The notes: generated by a model from the sequence alone, not told the origin. DNA of 59,319 nt from Planctomycetaceae bacterium (GCA_021732415.1 JAKFVC010000020.1:1-59319); one strand, 5' to 3'; counted from the first letter of the stretch, positions 18,201 to 28,881 are shown. A program made the numbers and translations.

Positions 18201-18920
18201 ATGTCGCTGCCGGCCTGGTTCGAGGAACTGAAGAAGTTTGATACGCCAACGATTTGCAATGCCATCGAGCTATTCGATGTGCGTCCGCGCAATGTCGGCT
18301 TTATGAATGACACGATCAAAGCCAGCTTTCCCAAGATGCCCCCGATGGTCGGCTATGCGGTGACCTCGACCTTCCGCAGCATGGCTCCCCCGCGCGGTGG
18401 CGATGTGTATGCCAGCATGAGCGACCAGGTCGCTTCGTACGCCAAGCTGCCCGGCCCCGCGGTCATGGTCTATCAGGACCTCGATGTCCCCATCGTGTCG
18501 GCCACCTTCGGCGAAGTCATGTGCTCCACCTACAAGGCGTTTGGTGCCGCCGGCTTGATTACCTCGGGCGGCGGTCGCGATCTAGATCAGGTCGAGGCGC
18601 TGGGCTTCCCGACTTTCACCACGGGCGCGATTTGCTCGCACGGTTATTGCCACACCCTGGCAGTCAACATCCCGGTGGTCGTGGGTGGAATCTGCATTTA
18701 CCCCGGCGACTTGATTCATGGGGACCTGAATGGTGTCTCCACGATCCCCGCGGAAATCGCATCGGAAGTCCCCGGCGTCTGCCGCGAATTGATGACCGCG
18801 GAACAGATCATTCTGGACTACTTGAAGTCGCCGAACATCACCCCCGAAGGATTTGGTGAAGCTCGTAAAGCGTGCGGCGCAATGATGGCCGCAACCGGCA
18901 AGCGATTGACGAAGAAGTAA
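18201..18920 (+). CDS. RraA-family protein
   Basis: 239 residues from ATG 18201, with GGAG about 12 nt upstream; an upstream in-frame stretch from 18051 is likely leader. Family: RraA-like / 4-hydroxy-4-methyl-2-oxoglutarate aldolase (the 'dimethylmenaquinone methyltransferase' family of older annotation). The conserved GGGRDLDQ loop and the [15 protein letters not shown] motif, with the metal-ligand and active-site acidic residues, are intact. It may act as a divalent metal-dependent oxaloacetate decarboxylase/aldolase or as an RNase E inhibitor. The presence of the catalytic RD motif favours an enzyme. A strong terminator follows. Confidence 0.85.
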   Translation: MSLPAWFEELKKFDTPTICNAIELFDVRPRNVGFMNDTIKASFPKMPPMVGYAVTSTFRSMAPPRGGDVYASMSDQVASYAKLPGPAVMVYQDLDVPIVSATFGEVMCSTYKAFGAAGLITSGGGRDLDQVEALGFPTFTTGAICSHGYCHTLAVNIPVVVGGICIYPGDLIHGDLNGVSTIPAEIASEVPGVCRELMTAEQIILDYLKSPNITPEGFGEARKACGAMMAATGKRLTKK

Positions 18921-18950
18921 TTCTTGCACAGCGGTCAACGACACAAAACA

Positions 18951-18997
18951 AACAGCCTGGCGTCGCAAGCAATCGCGACGCCAGGCTGTTCTTATTT
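18951..18997 (+). terminator. Intrinsic terminator of the RraA-like gene, bidirectional
   Basis: A perfect 16-bp inverted repeat (AACAGCCTGGCGTCGC at 18951-18966 with 18975-18990) is followed by CTTATTT. It lies between convergent genes, so the minus-strand S41 protease gene may use the other side. Confidence 0.88.
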
Positions 18998-19015
18998 GAT
19001 CGCTCTCGAAAGGAA

Positions 19016-20482
19016 TCAGGCCGATCGAGAGTTCAGCATCCGCAGACTTTTCAGAATGAATTCGTATTCAAACAGCAAAACGTATCCTGCGTTACGCGAG
19101 CTGCGTTCAATCTGAGCCGCTTTCTTCTCTTCGGGCTTCTTTTCTTCTGACTTCTTCTCTTCGGGCTTCTGGTCGGGAGCTTTTTCCTCACCCTTACCGC
19201 TCAATTGAGCATCGATATACTCCAGGGCCTTTTGCATCTGGCGATCGACGAAGTCACTCTCCGGCGGCCCCTTGTCGCTCAGCACATCGCGTGCGTGACG
19301 ATAGTCATCGTACTTCTTGAGCTCTTCAAACGGCAGAACGATGCGGTAGCCTTCGTCCGGCATGACGCCCCAGTCATCCGTGTCTTTCGCACCCGGAAAA
19401 CGATGGATGTTTTTGCCATTCGGGCGATGGTAGCTGGCTGTCGTCAGCTTTAAGGCCGACTTCCCCTGTTCCATCTCAATGACATTTTGCACGCTTCCCT
19501 TACCGAAAGTACGGTCACCAACAATGACCGCGCGTTTGTTATCCTGCAGACAGGCACTGACGATCTCGCTGGCGGATGCACTGTGGCCATTCACCAGGAC
19601 GACCATTGGGAAGCCCGAGAACGTATCGGGCTTCTGGGCCTTCCATTCTCGCTCTTCCGTATTACGACCCTTCGTGCTGACGATCTTGCCTTCTTCGACA
19701 AACAGATCAGACACTTCAGTCGCCGCCGACAGCAGGCCGCCCGGATTGAATCGCAGGTCGAGGATCAGCGCCTTCATCCCCGCGGTCTTCAGCGAGGTCA
19801 GCGCCTCTTTCAATTCCTTGACGGTATCGCGACCGAACGATGAGACCCGGACGTAGCCGATTTTCTTCTCGGCATTCAGCATGTATTCCCAAGTGCCATC
19901 GGGCTTGTAGCGATCACCCAAAACACTGGTCACGTGAATCACTTCACGCATCACCGTCAGTTCTTCAATCGCGGTCCCACCGACATGCAGGATCCCCAGC
20001 TTGACCGCCACGCCGGCCTTCCCCTTCAAGCGTTTGACGGCCATCGGAAGGTCGTAGCCCTGCGTCGATTCACCTTCAATTTGCATGATGAGATCGCCGG
20101 CACGGATCCCTGCCTTATAGGCCGGACCGCCGGGGAAAGGCGTCTGCACGAGCAGTCGATTTTGCGGATCGAGGCCCACCTGGATCCCGACTCCGCTGAA
20201 TTCCTGCTCGACCTGAGAATTGAAGCGTGACAGATCATCCGGACTGATGTAATTCGAATACGGATCGAGTCGTTCCAGCATCCCGCGCAACGCCGCTTCG
20301 ACAAGCTCGCGCTTGCTGACGTCTTTTACGTAGAAGCGATCAATCTGATCGAACGAATCGATCAGTAATCGCATCGACTCGTAGAGTTCTTCCTCTTGCG
20401 AAGCTGCCCGCACGGGGGAAGTGGTCCAGCCCAGACACACGGACGCAGCCAATATGGCCACGATGAATCTCGCACGCAGCAT
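19016..20482 (-). CDS. S41-family C-terminal processing protease
   Basis: 488-residue exported serine protease of the CtpA/Prc type. A signal peptide runs to about 26. The PDZ domain lies at about 90-170. The catalytic region contains GHSASASEI with the predicted nucleophile Ser303 and GKGSVQ with the general base Lys328; the 25-residue spacing matches known family members. It cleaves C-terminal parts of periplasmic substrates. The last 60 residues are Lys/Glu rich (EEKKSEEKKPEEKK), encoded by short repeats. GGGAG lies 7 nt before the ATG. The dyad element 20619-20686 separates it from the M3 peptidase gene upstream on the same strand. Confidence 0.93.
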   Translation of the reverse strand: MLRARFIVAILAASVCLGWTTSPVRAASQEEELYESMRLLIDSFDQIDRFYVKDVSKRELVEAALRGMLERLDPYSNYISPDDLSRFNSQVEQEFSGVGIQVGLDPQNRLLVQTPFPGGPAYKAGIRAGDLIMQIEGESTQGYDLPMAVKRLKGKAGVAVKLGILHVGGTAIEELTVMREVIHVTSVLGDRYKPDGTWEYMLNAEKKIGYVRVSSFGRDTVKELKEALTSLKTAGMKALILDLRFNPGGLLSAATEVSDLFVEEGKIVSTKGRNTEEREWKAQKPDTFSGFPMVVLVNGHSASASEIVSACLQDNKRAVIVGDRTFGKGSVQNVIEMEQGKSALKLTTASYHRPNGKNIHRFPGAKDTDDWGVMPDEGYRIVLPFEELKKYDDYRHARDVLSDKGPPESDFVDRQMQKALEYIDAQLSGKGEEKAPDQKPEEKKSEEKKPEEKKAAQIERSSRNAGYVLLFEYEFILKSLRMLNSRSA

Positions 20483-20618
20483 CGTTTGCTCCCTGGAGGT
20501 ACGCCGATTTCAAGAATCCTAACCTGTTTGATTCTAGGAGTTATCGGCAAACCGAGCAAGCTGTTTTGGGACTAACCTCCATTGACCGGACCAAGCAAGA
20601 GCGAGGCGACAGCCGAGC

Positions 20619-20686
20619 CTGTAGCCTGACTCTCTGAGTCGGGAGCATTCAACGAGGAGTACCCGACTCGGAGAGTCAGGCTACAG
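20619..20686. repeat. CCGACTC dyad element, copy 2
   Basis: Arms 20619-20643 and 20662-20686, each with a mini-hairpin. It ends 5 nt from the stop codon of the minus-strand M3 gene. Confidence 0.92.
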
Positions 20687-20691
20687 ATTCC

Positions 20692-22518
20692 CTACTTCTT
20701 CGCCTCCACGAGCTTCAAGAACCGGTTCACTCGGCTTTCGACAACATCGAGACTCTTGTTCCAGAAATCGGCGGTTGTCAGATCATAACCGAGGGTCGAC
20801 TGCACAGCCTCTTCGGCATCTCGACACCCGGTCGCCACCAACAATTGACGGTATTTCTCGGGGAAATTGTCTGATTTACCGCCGGCCTCTTTCGCCAGGG
20901 CATAGGCACCCAACGACAGCAGATACCCAAACGTGTACGGGAAGTTGTAGAAGGGCAGACCACTGATATAGAAGTGCAGCTTCGAAACCCAGAAGCGGCC
21001 GTTGTAGCCGTCATCGGCCAGGGCACCGCAATAGGCTTCACGCTGCGCGGCGACCATCAATTCCGACAACCGGCTGGCACTGACTTCACCGTTCGCCCGT
21101 TCCGCATGAAAATTGTTTTCGAAGATGAATCGGCAATGGATATTCATCAAGAAGGCCATCGCATCCGACAGCATATTATCCAGCAACCCGATTTGCTCAT
21201 CGGCCGATTCGCACTGTGCCAGGCGTTCTTCCGCCAGGACGCATTCGGCAAACGTCGACGCCGTTTCGGCGAGGTTCATGGGATAATCCTGCAGGACCAG
21301 CGGCTGATCACGCAGGACCCATGAATGATACGCGTGACCGAGTTCGTGCGCCAGCGTGGACATGCTGTCCTCGCTGTTGGTGTAGGTCATGAAGATGCGC
21401 GACTCGCCCTTGCCCGGGAAGCCGGTGCAGAAACCGCCCTGGCGTTTTCCCGAACGATTCTCGCCCTCGACCCAGCGTTGCTCGGCGGCCATCTTGGCGA
21501 AGTCGCCGAAGTCGGGGCTGAATCCAGTAAACGTGCGGACGATGTGCGAGATTGCTTCGTCGTACGGAATCTCTTCGCTCTTGCCTGGGGCCTTGGCCAC
21601 CGGATACGGGGCACTCTGGTCGAACCACGATAGTTGCTTCACCCCCAGAGCTTCAGCCTTCTTTTCGCAATATTTTTGTAACATTCCCTTGCGCTTGGAG
21701 ATCGCATCCCACATCGCGTTGAGGGTCTCGCGGGTCATGCGATTGTGCCGCAACGGCAAATCAAGATGATCCTTGACGCCCAGCCGGCGATAGATTGCCA
21801 AACGGGTTCCTGACAGATGATTCAACGCGTCGGCACACGAATCTTCAATCTTTCCCCACGCTTTATCCGCCGCATAGAAGTTGTTTTCTCGAGCAAAGCG
21901 GTCGGGCATATCGAATCGCACTTGCCCGACCGATTTTTCGACGAGATCACCCTTCTCCATCACAGTGATCCGCAATTCGCCCGACAGCCGGTCATAGAGC
22001 CGGCCCCAGGCGTGAATGCCGTCCACGGCAAGGTCTGCCGCGAGCAGTTCCTGCTCCTTTGGCAATCGAAATGCCGCATTTTTGCGGTGCGATTTCAGAA
22101 AATATTCGACCTTCAGCAGTGCCGGATGTGCCGCCACGAACTGCGCGAAATCAGCATCGCTGGCCGCCTTCAAAGCAAAGTCGATGTTAGTCGAAACACG
22201 CTCCCGCTGCGGGTCGAGGGCTGACAAGGTTGCCTCTAACTGCTGGTACGATTTGTTGTTGGCATCCTCCGCCGCATAGCAGCCGATGAGTGCCCGCAGA
22301 TCGATCGAACGAGTCTCGACGCGTTCGTATTCTGTGAGAAACTCCACCCAGAACGAAACCGAGGCGCTCGCACCGCCGACAGCCGGCAACTGGTCCGATT
22401 GCTTCGCCAGCCGATCCAGATCTTCCCGGTACTTGCCAAACAGGGTCTGGAATTCGGGGGTACTCGGATGCGGCAGTAACGAGATCAGATCCCACTTTTG
22501 CGAATAGCTGGCGGACAT
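20692..22518 (-). CDS. M3-family oligoendopeptidase (PepF-like)
   Basis: Cytoplasmic zinc metallopeptidase that degrades short peptides. The 608 residues match the oligoendopeptidase F size. The zinc motif HELGH is at 391-395, with a downstream glutamate in ETASTFAE (about 418-425) as third ligand. The N-terminal half is the helical lid typical of family M3. AAGG lies 9 nt before the ATG. The upstream region on this strand contains the dyad repeat 22568-22702. Confidence 0.93.
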   Translation of the reverse strand: MSASYSQKWDLISLLPHPSTPEFQTLFGKYREDLDRLAKQSDQLPAVGGASASVSFWVEFLTEYERVETRSIDLRALIGCYAAEDANNKSYQQLEATLSALDPQRERVSTNIDFALKAASDADFAQFVAAHPALLKVEYFLKSHRKNAAFRLPKEQELLAADLAVDGIHAWGRLYDRLSGELRITVMEKGDLVEKSVGQVRFDMPDRFARENNFYAADKAWGKIEDSCADALNHLSGTRLAIYRRLGVKDHLDLPLRHNRMTRETLNAMWDAISKRKGMLQKYCEKKAEALGVKQLSWFDQSAPYPVAKAPGKSEEIPYDEAISHIVRTFTGFSPDFGDFAKMAAEQRWVEGENRSGKRQGGFCTGFPGKGESRIFMTYTNSEDSMSTLAHELGHAYHSWVLRDQPLVLQDYPMNLAETASTFAECVLAEERLAQCESADEQIGLLDNMLSDAMAFLMNIHCRFIFENNFHAERANGEVSASRLSELMVAAQREAYCGALADDGYNGRFWVSKLHFYISGLPFYNFPYTFGYLLSLGAYALAKEAGGKSDNFPEKYRQLLVATGCRDAEEAVQSTLGYDLTTADFWNKSLDVVESRVNRFLKLVEAKK

Positions 22519-22567
22519 ATTGGACTACCTTGTGGCCATTGCCTGCACCGCAGGCGTTCCTCAATTT

Positions 22568-22702
22568 GGACTGCGGTGATTCATCACCGCTTTCAAATTC
22601 CGGCTGAAGTGCCGGACCAACTGACGAGCCCCCTGGAGAAATTGCTCGCCAGAATATATTTCGTCTCTAAAATTGGAAAGCGGTGATGAATCACCGCAGT
22701 CC
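22568..22702. repeat. GCGGTGAT dyad element
   Basis: Perfect 27-bp inverted repeat (22568-22594 and 22676-22702). Each arm contains a palindrome GCGGTGA...TCACCGC, 7 bp with a 4-nt loop. It ends 12 nt from the stop of the DUF1080 gene. Confidence 0.92.
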
Positions 22703-22714
22703 GAATTAGATCGC

Positions 22715-23482
22715 TTACTTCGGAGCTTCCACAACCTGCGCCGGAATCTCTCGCAACCAGATATTGCGGTAACGAATCGGATTGCCGTGGAATTGCAGTT
22801 GAATTGGCAACCGGTCTGCGTGCTTGCCGTAAGCCGGTGCCTTATCGTAGAACGTGCCGCCGAGCAACTCGGAATGGTTCTGCACGAGCACGCCGTTCTG
22901 CAGCACGGTCAGATAGGCCGGCTTGGTGACTTTGCCTTCCTCATCGAACTTCGGTGCCGAGAACACAATATCGTACGTCTGCCATTCACCAGGCTTGCGG
23001 CAGGCATTCACCAGCGGCGGAAACTGCTTGTAAATCGCGCCACATTGGCCGTCGAAATAGGTCTTGTTGTCGAAGGAATCGAGGATCTGCACTTCATAGG
23101 TCCCCATGAAGTAGATACCGCTGTTCCCACGCCCTTGCCCATCGCCCTTCACTTCCGACGGCGTGGCAAATTCCAGATGCAACTGGCAGCTAGAAAAATT
23201 TTCCTTGGTGGTGATACTGCCGCCATCGGCGATCGCCTGGCTCTCTTCAATTTTCCACTTATCGCCACCATTCCATTGCGACAAGTCCTTGCCGTCGAAC
23301 AACACGATGGCATCAGACGGAGGGCCACCTGCTTGCCCCGGATCAATGACCTTGGGCTCAGCCCACATGATGCCGCTGACATACTCAGTCACAAAGGCCC
23401 CCTCGACGGTATAAGCGGAACAGAGTCCCAACAAAATACAGAGCACCCCGGCTCGCCCACTTTTTCCCAAGCTGATACGCAT
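22715..23482 (-). CDS. DUF1080 (3-keto-disaccharide hydrolase-like) secreted protein
   Basis: 255 residues from ATG 23482, which has GGAG upstream; an in-frame extension to 23605 lacks one. A signal peptide (about 1-29) leads into a single DUF1080 lectin-like jelly-roll domain: [12 protein letters not shown] at its start, [18 protein letters not shown] in the middle and [20 protein letters not shown] at its end. The last is the hallmark end motif. The family binds or hydrolyses sugars or 3-keto-sugars in the periplasm. Planctomycetes encode many paralogues. Confidence 0.92.
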   Translation of the reverse strand: MRISLGKSGRAGVLCILLGLCSAYTVEGAFVTEYVSGIMWAEPKVIDPGQAGGPPSDAIVLFDGKDLSQWNGGDKWKIEESQAIADGGSITTKENFSSCQLHLEFATPSEVKGDGQGRGNSGIYFMGTYEVQILDSFDNKTYFDGQCGAIYKQFPPLVNACRKPGEWQTYDIVFSAPKFDEEGKVTKPAYLTVLQNGVLVQNHSELLGGTFYDKAPAYGKHADRLPIQLQFHGNPIRYRNIWLREIPAQVVEAPK

Positions 23483-23688
23483 CGCATGATCTCCGAATGG
23501 CAACCCGATAGACGCAGGGGTTTTCAATGCTTCCTGCGTGAGACGCAAATATAGCAGGCTGTCGGCAACCCGGCCACACAACGACCGTAGGATGGGCACT
23601 GCCACTCGTGTTACAGGACGGAATTGCCTAGAATCTGCACCGAGACCTTAACCCAGCTCCATCCTTCGACGATTCACGAATTCACGTC

Positions 23689-26600
23689 ATGACCTTTTTC
23701 CGTTTGCTACTGCGGACAGTTCAATATCACCGTCAATCCAGCATTGCAGTGTTGCTGGGTGTGGTCATTGCGACGGCCGTGATCTGCGGCGCGCTGATCG
23801 TGGGTGACTCAGTCCGCGAGAGCCTCCGCCTGATGACCCTCGCGCGGCTCGGGCAGATTGATCACGCATTGCAGAGCCCCCGCTTCTTTCGTGAAGACCT
23901 CGCGACCGACTTAAGCAAGCTGCCGCAGTTTCAACAGGATTTCGCCGAGGCCGCGCCGGCCATCTCGCTGGTCTGCGGATTGCAGCATGCCGCGGGTGCG
24001 AAGGGTGGAGTCACTCCCGGTACCGGCGCGGACGTGACACGAGCCGGCAAAATCAATCTGTTTGGGATTGATGATCGCTTCTGGAAGCTCACCGACCATG
24101 CCGAATATGTTCCACCCGTCGGCACCGAGGTCGTTCTCTCGCACCGTGTCGCCGAACAATTGGCAGTGCAAGTGGGGGATGATGTCTCGCTGTGGCTGGA
24201 GATTCCCAACTCGGTGCCACGAGAATCGCTGCTCGGCAAACGCGAAGCGGGAACTCTGCAACTGACACTCACCGTGAAGGCCATCCTGCCGGAAGCACTC
24301 GGGCTGGGAAGACTGGGACTGCGACCGAATCAGCAATTGCCGGCGAATGCATTCGTCGCGTTGAAGACGTTGCAGGATGCTCTCAAACTGAACGAAGTCA
24401 AACCCTCGTTCCGAGATCGCACGGGTGGTCCGGCCCGCGTCAATACGTTGTTTGTCGCCGGGCGAACCGATAAAGGCCACGCAGCAACAGGCTCCGAACA
24501 TCTCACGACGATGCTCTCCTCGACACTGCAAATGCGAGATCTCGACTTGCGCATTGTGGATCATGAACAGCGCGGCTATTTCGCGTTGGAGAGCTTCCGC
24601 ATGATCATTGAGGATCAGATCGCCAACCGGGCTCTGGAGATGGCTGAAGAACAGAACATCGCCACCTCGCCCGCTTATGCCTATGTCGCCAACGAAATGA
24701 GTACGGCAAAGTCCGACAAGACATTTTCCATGTACTCGGTCATTGCGGGGCTGGATTTTCAGGACAAGCCACCGTTCGGCCCTTATGAGTACCTCGGTCC
24801 CGCCCCTAAGATCCCGCTAGCCGAAGACGAGATCGTTATCAACGAATGGCTAGCCGAAGATCTGCAGGCAAAACTGGGTGATACCGTGAAGGTGAAGTAC
24901 CATCTGGTCGGCTCGCGCGGTGAGATCCCCGAAGTCACCAAGGACTTCAAGCTGGTCGGCATCCTGAAGTTTGAGGAACACTCGCTGGCCCGCGATCGTG
25001 GGGTGACCCCCGAGGTCAAAGGCATCACCGATGTGAAGACGCTCGACAAATGGGACGCGCCCTTCCCCATGGATAGCGCGCGAATCACGGACCGCGACCA
25101 TGCTTACTGGAATCAGTATAAAGCGACCCCGAAGGCCTTCGTGAGTCTCGCCACCGCCCAGAAGTTGTGGCGTAGCCGCTACGGCAAGCTGACGTCGGTG
25201 CGCATCGCGCGTCTTCCCGGCCAGAAGGGGGCAATGGTCGAACGTATCGCCAGCAGTTTTTTACTGGAAAGCCTGCCCCTCGATCAACTCGGCTTGGCCT
25301 TCGTTCCCGTCAAAGCACTTGGATTACAGGCGGCTGGCGGGACGACCGATTTCGGTGGACTGTTCATCGGGTTTAGTCTCTTCCTGATCGCATCGGCTGC
25401 CATTCTGGTCCGATTACTGTTCAAGCTGGGCATCGAGCGCCGTGCGTCCGAGGTGGGCTTGCTGCAAGCGGTTGGCTTCGCTCCGCAGCGCGTCGCGCGC
25501 CTGCTGTTCCTGGAAGGGCTATTAATCGTTGTGGTCGGCTCACTATTTGGGTTGGCGGCAGGCATCGGATATGCCTCGTTGATGATTTACGGCTTGAAAA
25601 CGTGGTGGGTGAAGGCCATCGGCACGAAGTTCCTTGTGGTCTCGGTGCAGCCGTTGAGTCTCGTACTGGGCTTTGTCATCTCGTTCGCCGTGGCTGCCTT
25701 TTCGGTCTGGCGCGCGTTTGGACAGTTGCAGGCCGTCTCGGTTCGTGGCTTGCTCGGCGGACAGGCTCATCCTGAAGTCTCATTAAATACGGCGACGCAA
25801 GCCAGTCGGCGTTCCGCCCGACGATTCTTGATCAGCAGCGTCCTCTCCGTGCTGTTGATCGTGGGGAGTGTGCTGGGATTAGTTCCGGATACCCAGGGCC
25901 TGGGACCGTTGTCATGGCGGACAGTCGCCTTCTTCCTCGGCGGCATGAGTAGCCTTGTCGCCGGTCTATCGGCGCTGGCCTGGTGGTTGGATCGAGATCA
26001 CGGACAGGCCGTACGCGGGAGCGGTCTGTACGGGTTGGCTCGCCTCAGCTTAAGGAATGCCAGCCGCAATCGCTCGCGCAGTGTGTTGACAGTCTGGTTG
26101 ATCGCTTCGGCCACATTCCTGATCGTCGCAGTCGCCGCCGGGCAACGCAACCCGGCGAAGGAAACACCAGAGAAATTCTCCGGCAATGGCGGCTTTACGT
26201 TGGTCGCCGAAAGTTCGCAGCCGATCATGTTTGATCTCAATACGGCCGCTGGACGTGCCAAACTCAATCTCACCGATCCGGCTGCAGAAGCCATCTGGAA
26301 AGAGGCTCAACCGAAAATCTATCCCTTCCGAGTGAAGCCCGGTGACGAAGCCAGTTGCCTCAACGTGTTCCAATCGCAGTTACCCACGGTACTCGGTGCA
26401 CCGCGCGACTTGATTGAACGCGGCGGTTTCCGTTTCGTTGGGATGAGCCAGTCGAACCCGTGGACCGCCCTCGACGAAAAGTTGGAGTCGGGTGCAGTAC
26501 CGGTACTGGGTGACATGAATACGTTGATGTATAGCCTGCATAAGGGCGTCGGGGTAAAGCTGGGTGTGCCCAACGACCAGGAAGCTCAACATCATCTGCA

Positions 26601-27213
26601 GATTGCCGGCATGTTCGATGGGGCCGTGTTCCAGGGAGTCCTCGTCGCCTCCGAAGAGCGCTTCCTGGAAATCTTCCCCGAGCAGGCTGGCTTCCAGTAC
26701 TTCTTAATCGAAGTCGCCCCGGAACACGCGGCAAAACTTTCCACATTGCTGGAGACTCGACTGGAACCCTTTGGCTTTGATGCCGAACGTGTTGCCGATC
26801 GCCTGGCCGACTTCTTGTCCGTTCAAAACACCTACTTGTCGACGTTCCAAACACTGGGTGGCCTGGGCCTGTTACTGGGAACCTTAGGTCTTGGAGCGGT
26901 CATGCTGCGTAACGTTCTGGAACGGCGTTCCGAGATCGCACTCTTGAAATCGATTGGCTTCACCGCCAGGCAAACTGCTATTCTCGTACTCAGCGAGAAT
27001 ACCGTGTTGCTGCTGTGGGGCTTGGTGGTGGGGACGGTTTCGGCCCTGCTGGCGATGTTGCCCCATCTCCTCAGCATCGGGACCGACTTCCCGTGGGGCA
27101 ACGCCACACTGATGTTGATTGCCGTCGCCGTTGTTGGGACTTTGGCGGCCTCGGTTGCGGTTCGTTCTGCAGTCAGATTGCCGACGTTAGAAACGTTGCG
27201 GCGCGAGATCTAA
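23689..27213 (+). CDS. Giant FtsX-type ABC transporter permease
   Basis: 1174-residue inner-membrane protein. One N-terminal helix (about 17-38) is followed by a very large periplasmic region (about 40-545), a FtsX core with three helices near 555-685 (LFIGFSLFLIASAAILVRLL, GLLIVVVGSLFGLAAGIGYA), further helices at about 710-810, a second periplasmic region and a C-terminal FtsX-like set (about 1055-1170). This matches the MacB/LolE class, which use mechanotransmission to move substrates or lipoproteins outside the membrane. No ABC ATPase gene lies next to it, so a distant ATPase must be used. It starts on ATG. Confidence 0.9.
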   Translation: MTFFRLLLRTVQYHRQSSIAVLLGVVIATAVICGALIVGDSVRESLRLMTLARLGQIDHALQSPRFFREDLATDLSKLPQFQQDFAEAAPAISLVCGLQHAAGAKGGVTPGTGADVTRAGKINLFGIDDRFWKLTDHAEYVPPVGTEVVLSHRVAEQLAVQVGDDVSLWLEIPNSVPRESLLGKREAGTLQLTLTVKAILPEALGLGRLGLRPNQQLPANAFVALKTLQDALKLNEVKPSFRDRTGGPARVNTLFVAGRTDKGHAATGSEHLTTMLSSTLQMRDLDLRIVDHEQRGYFALESFRMIIEDQIANRALEMAEEQNIATSPAYAYVANEMSTAKSDKTFSMYSVIAGLDFQDKPPFGPYEYLGPAPKIPLAEDEIVINEWLAEDLQAKLGDTVKVKYHLVGSRGEIPEVTKDFKLVGILKFEEHSLARDRGVTPEVKGITDVKTLDKWDAPFPMDSARITDRDHAYWNQYKATPKAFVSLATAQKLWRSRYGKLTSVRIARLPGQKGAMVERIASSFLLESLPLDQLGLAFVPVKALGLQAAGGTTDFGGLFIGFSLFLIASAAILVRLLFKLGIERRASEVGLLQAVGFAPQRVARLLFLEGLLIVVVGSLFGLAAGIGYASLMIYGLKTWWVKAIGTKFLVVSVQPLSLVLGFVISFAVAAFSVWRAFGQLQAVSVRGLLGGQAHPEVSLNTATQASRRSARRFLISSVLSVLLIVGSVLGLVPDTQGLGPLSWRTVAFFLGGMSSLVAGLSALAWWLDRDHGQAVRGSGLYGLARLSLRNASRNRSRSVLTVWLIASATFLIVAVAAGQRNPAKETPEKFSGNGGFTLVAESSQPIMFDLNTAAGRAKLNLTDPAAEAIWKEAQPKIYPFRVKPGDEASCLNVFQSQLPTVLGAPRDLIERGGFRFVGMSQSNPWTALDEKLESGAVPVLGDMNTLMYSLHKGVGVKLGVPNDQEAQHHLQIAGMFDGAVFQGVLVASEERFLEIFPEQAGFQYFLIEVAPEHAAKLSTLLETRLEPFGFDAERVADRLADFLSVQNTYLSTFQTLGGLGLLLGTLGLGAVMLRNVLERRSEIALLKSIGFTARQTAILVLSENTVLLLWGLVVGTVSALLAMLPHLLSIGTDFPWGNATLMLIAVAVVGTLAASVAVRSAVRLPTLETLRREI

Positions 27214-27285
27214 TGGCCGTTCAACGTCCCGCCCCGTAATTATTTAACGGCGCCGGAAGCTCGCCTACGAAGACACTTTGAAACG

Positions 27286-28752
27286 CTAACGCGGCCGATC
27301 AATCTGGTACTCATTCCAGCGCAATGAAACCAGATCGTGAACCGCTTGCGTCATCAGTGTCGGTGCGGGCCAAGTTCGGGAAAAACCTTCGCTTGGCAAC
27401 TTGCGTGTTGCATCCAGTCCCAACTTCGAGCCAATGCCGGGAATGGGTGTCGCATGGTCTGCGGGGGAACTTGGGCCCTCGCCGAGGATCACGTCGCGGC
27501 TAGGATGCAAGCTGCTGGCCACGTTGAACCAGACGTCGTTCCAGTTGTCGAGGGCTACGTCGGCATCCACGATCACGATCAGCTTGCTGAACATTGTCAG
27601 TTGATGTCCCCACAAGGCGTGCAGAACTTTCCGCACTTGTTGGGCGTAGGTTTTATGAATGCTCACCAGGCAGATCTGGTCGTTGGCCGTTTCCTGCAGC
27701 AGCCGGAAATCGACCAGCTCGGGGATCGTCAGCCTCAATAACGGCAACGACAACTTGGAATACATCCGCAGCAGTGCCGAGTCCTCCATCGGCGGCCGGC
27801 CCGGTACGTTCTGTGCGAGGACCGGATTGCCGCGGTGGGTCAGCGTCGTGATATGGAACACGGGGACATCCATCGGAGCACTGTAGCTCCCCGTGTGCTG
27901 ACCATACGAGCCGCCTCGAGACGGTCCTTCCTGCGCATCGATATAACCTTCCAGGACGATCTCAGCCCCGGCGGGGATCTCCAAGTCCACTTGGCGACCG
28001 CGGACCACTTCTAACGCCTTACCCCGTAGACAGCCACCGAATGCCAGAGGATCGGTCTGGGGTGGTAGCGGGGCCTTCGTCAAGAACTGCCATGTGGGAT
28101 CGCCGCCGAATGCCACGGCTAACGGCAGATGCGAGCCCAATTGACGATGCTCGTGCAACAATTGAAAGGCGGCATGATGCGGGTGCCAGTGGACTCCCAG
28201 GCTGCTGCGATCGAGGATCTGAAACGGGATCGACTCGACAGACCGATCGCCACTTTGCGGATGCTTGCTGAGAACCACGCCTCCGTGCAGAAAGCGGCCC
28301 GCGTCGTCCGGCCACGCCTGCAGCGCGGGCAGTTCACGCAGGTCGATGTCGCGACCGACTTTGACCACTTGCTGACACAGCCCCGTCTTCACCGGCACCG
28401 GCTTCCACGGTGAGTTCCCCGCGGCATTGCCCACGATCTTCAGCTTCTGAAACCACGACTCGGGAGCCTCCGGCCGTTGCGAGCCCATCAGGCGTTCGTG
28501 AAGCTCATCCCAGGACTTCACCCCCAGCGCCCGATAGATGCGGCGCTCTTGTCCCAACAGATTCACAACCAGCGGCAAGGGGCAACCGCGAATCCGCTCG
28601 AACATCAGCGCGGGACCACCGCCGGGTTGCTTGCAGACGCGATCCACGATCTCGGTCACTTCCAGATGCGGATCCACTTCGGCGGAGACCCGGCGCAGCT
28701 CACCATCATCTTGCAGATGCGAGATAAAGTCCGGCAGATTATCGTACGGCAT
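27286..28752 (-). CDS. UbiD-family decarboxylase
   Basis: 488 residues from ATG 28752 (CGGAG 8 nt upstream; the open frame extends to 28827). UbiD enzymes use prenylated FMN to decarboxylate aromatic or unsaturated acids; in organisms with the futalosine pathway a UbiD-like enzyme acts in menaquinone biosynthesis. The family signature EGYIDAQEG...YGQHTGSY and the following NVPGRPPMEDS are present. No UbiX or menaquinone genes lie nearby, so the exact pathway is not fixed. The length agrees with MqnL/UbiD proteins. Confidence 0.9.
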   Translation of the reverse strand: MPYDNLPDFISHLQDDGELRRVSAEVDPHLEVTEIVDRVCKQPGGGPALMFERIRGCPLPLVVNLLGQERRIYRALGVKSWDELHERLMGSQRPEAPESWFQKLKIVGNAAGNSPWKPVPVKTGLCQQVVKVGRDIDLRELPALQAWPDDAGRFLHGGVVLSKHPQSGDRSVESIPFQILDRSSLGVHWHPHHAAFQLLHEHRQLGSHLPLAVAFGGDPTWQFLTKAPLPPQTDPLAFGGCLRGKALEVVRGRQVDLEIPAGAEIVLEGYIDAQEGPSRGGSYGQHTGSYSAPMDVPVFHITTLTHRGNPVLAQNVPGRPPMEDSALLRMYSKLSLPLLRLTIPELVDFRLLQETANDQICLVSIHKTYAQQVRKVLHALWGHQLTMFSKLIVIVDADVALDNWNDVWFNVASSLHPSRDVILGEGPSSPADHATPIPGIGSKLGLDATRKLPSEGFSRTWPAPTLMTQAVHDLVSLRWNEYQIDRPR

Positions 28753-28881
28753 AAAGCAAGCTCCGGGCGACTCAATGAGGACCCATCTTCCTCTGTCATC
28801 CAATTTCAGAGAAGACTCACGAGTCACCGGAGGGCATGGTATCGGGACCAGTCGTTACACAACAAGCGAGGATTGAGAGAC

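Noticed and set aside
19016-19160. Frameshift at the Lys/Glu repeat tail of the S41 protease
   Set aside because: The end is unusual, but the frame continues to a proper stop near the shared terminator; I have no evidence of a break.
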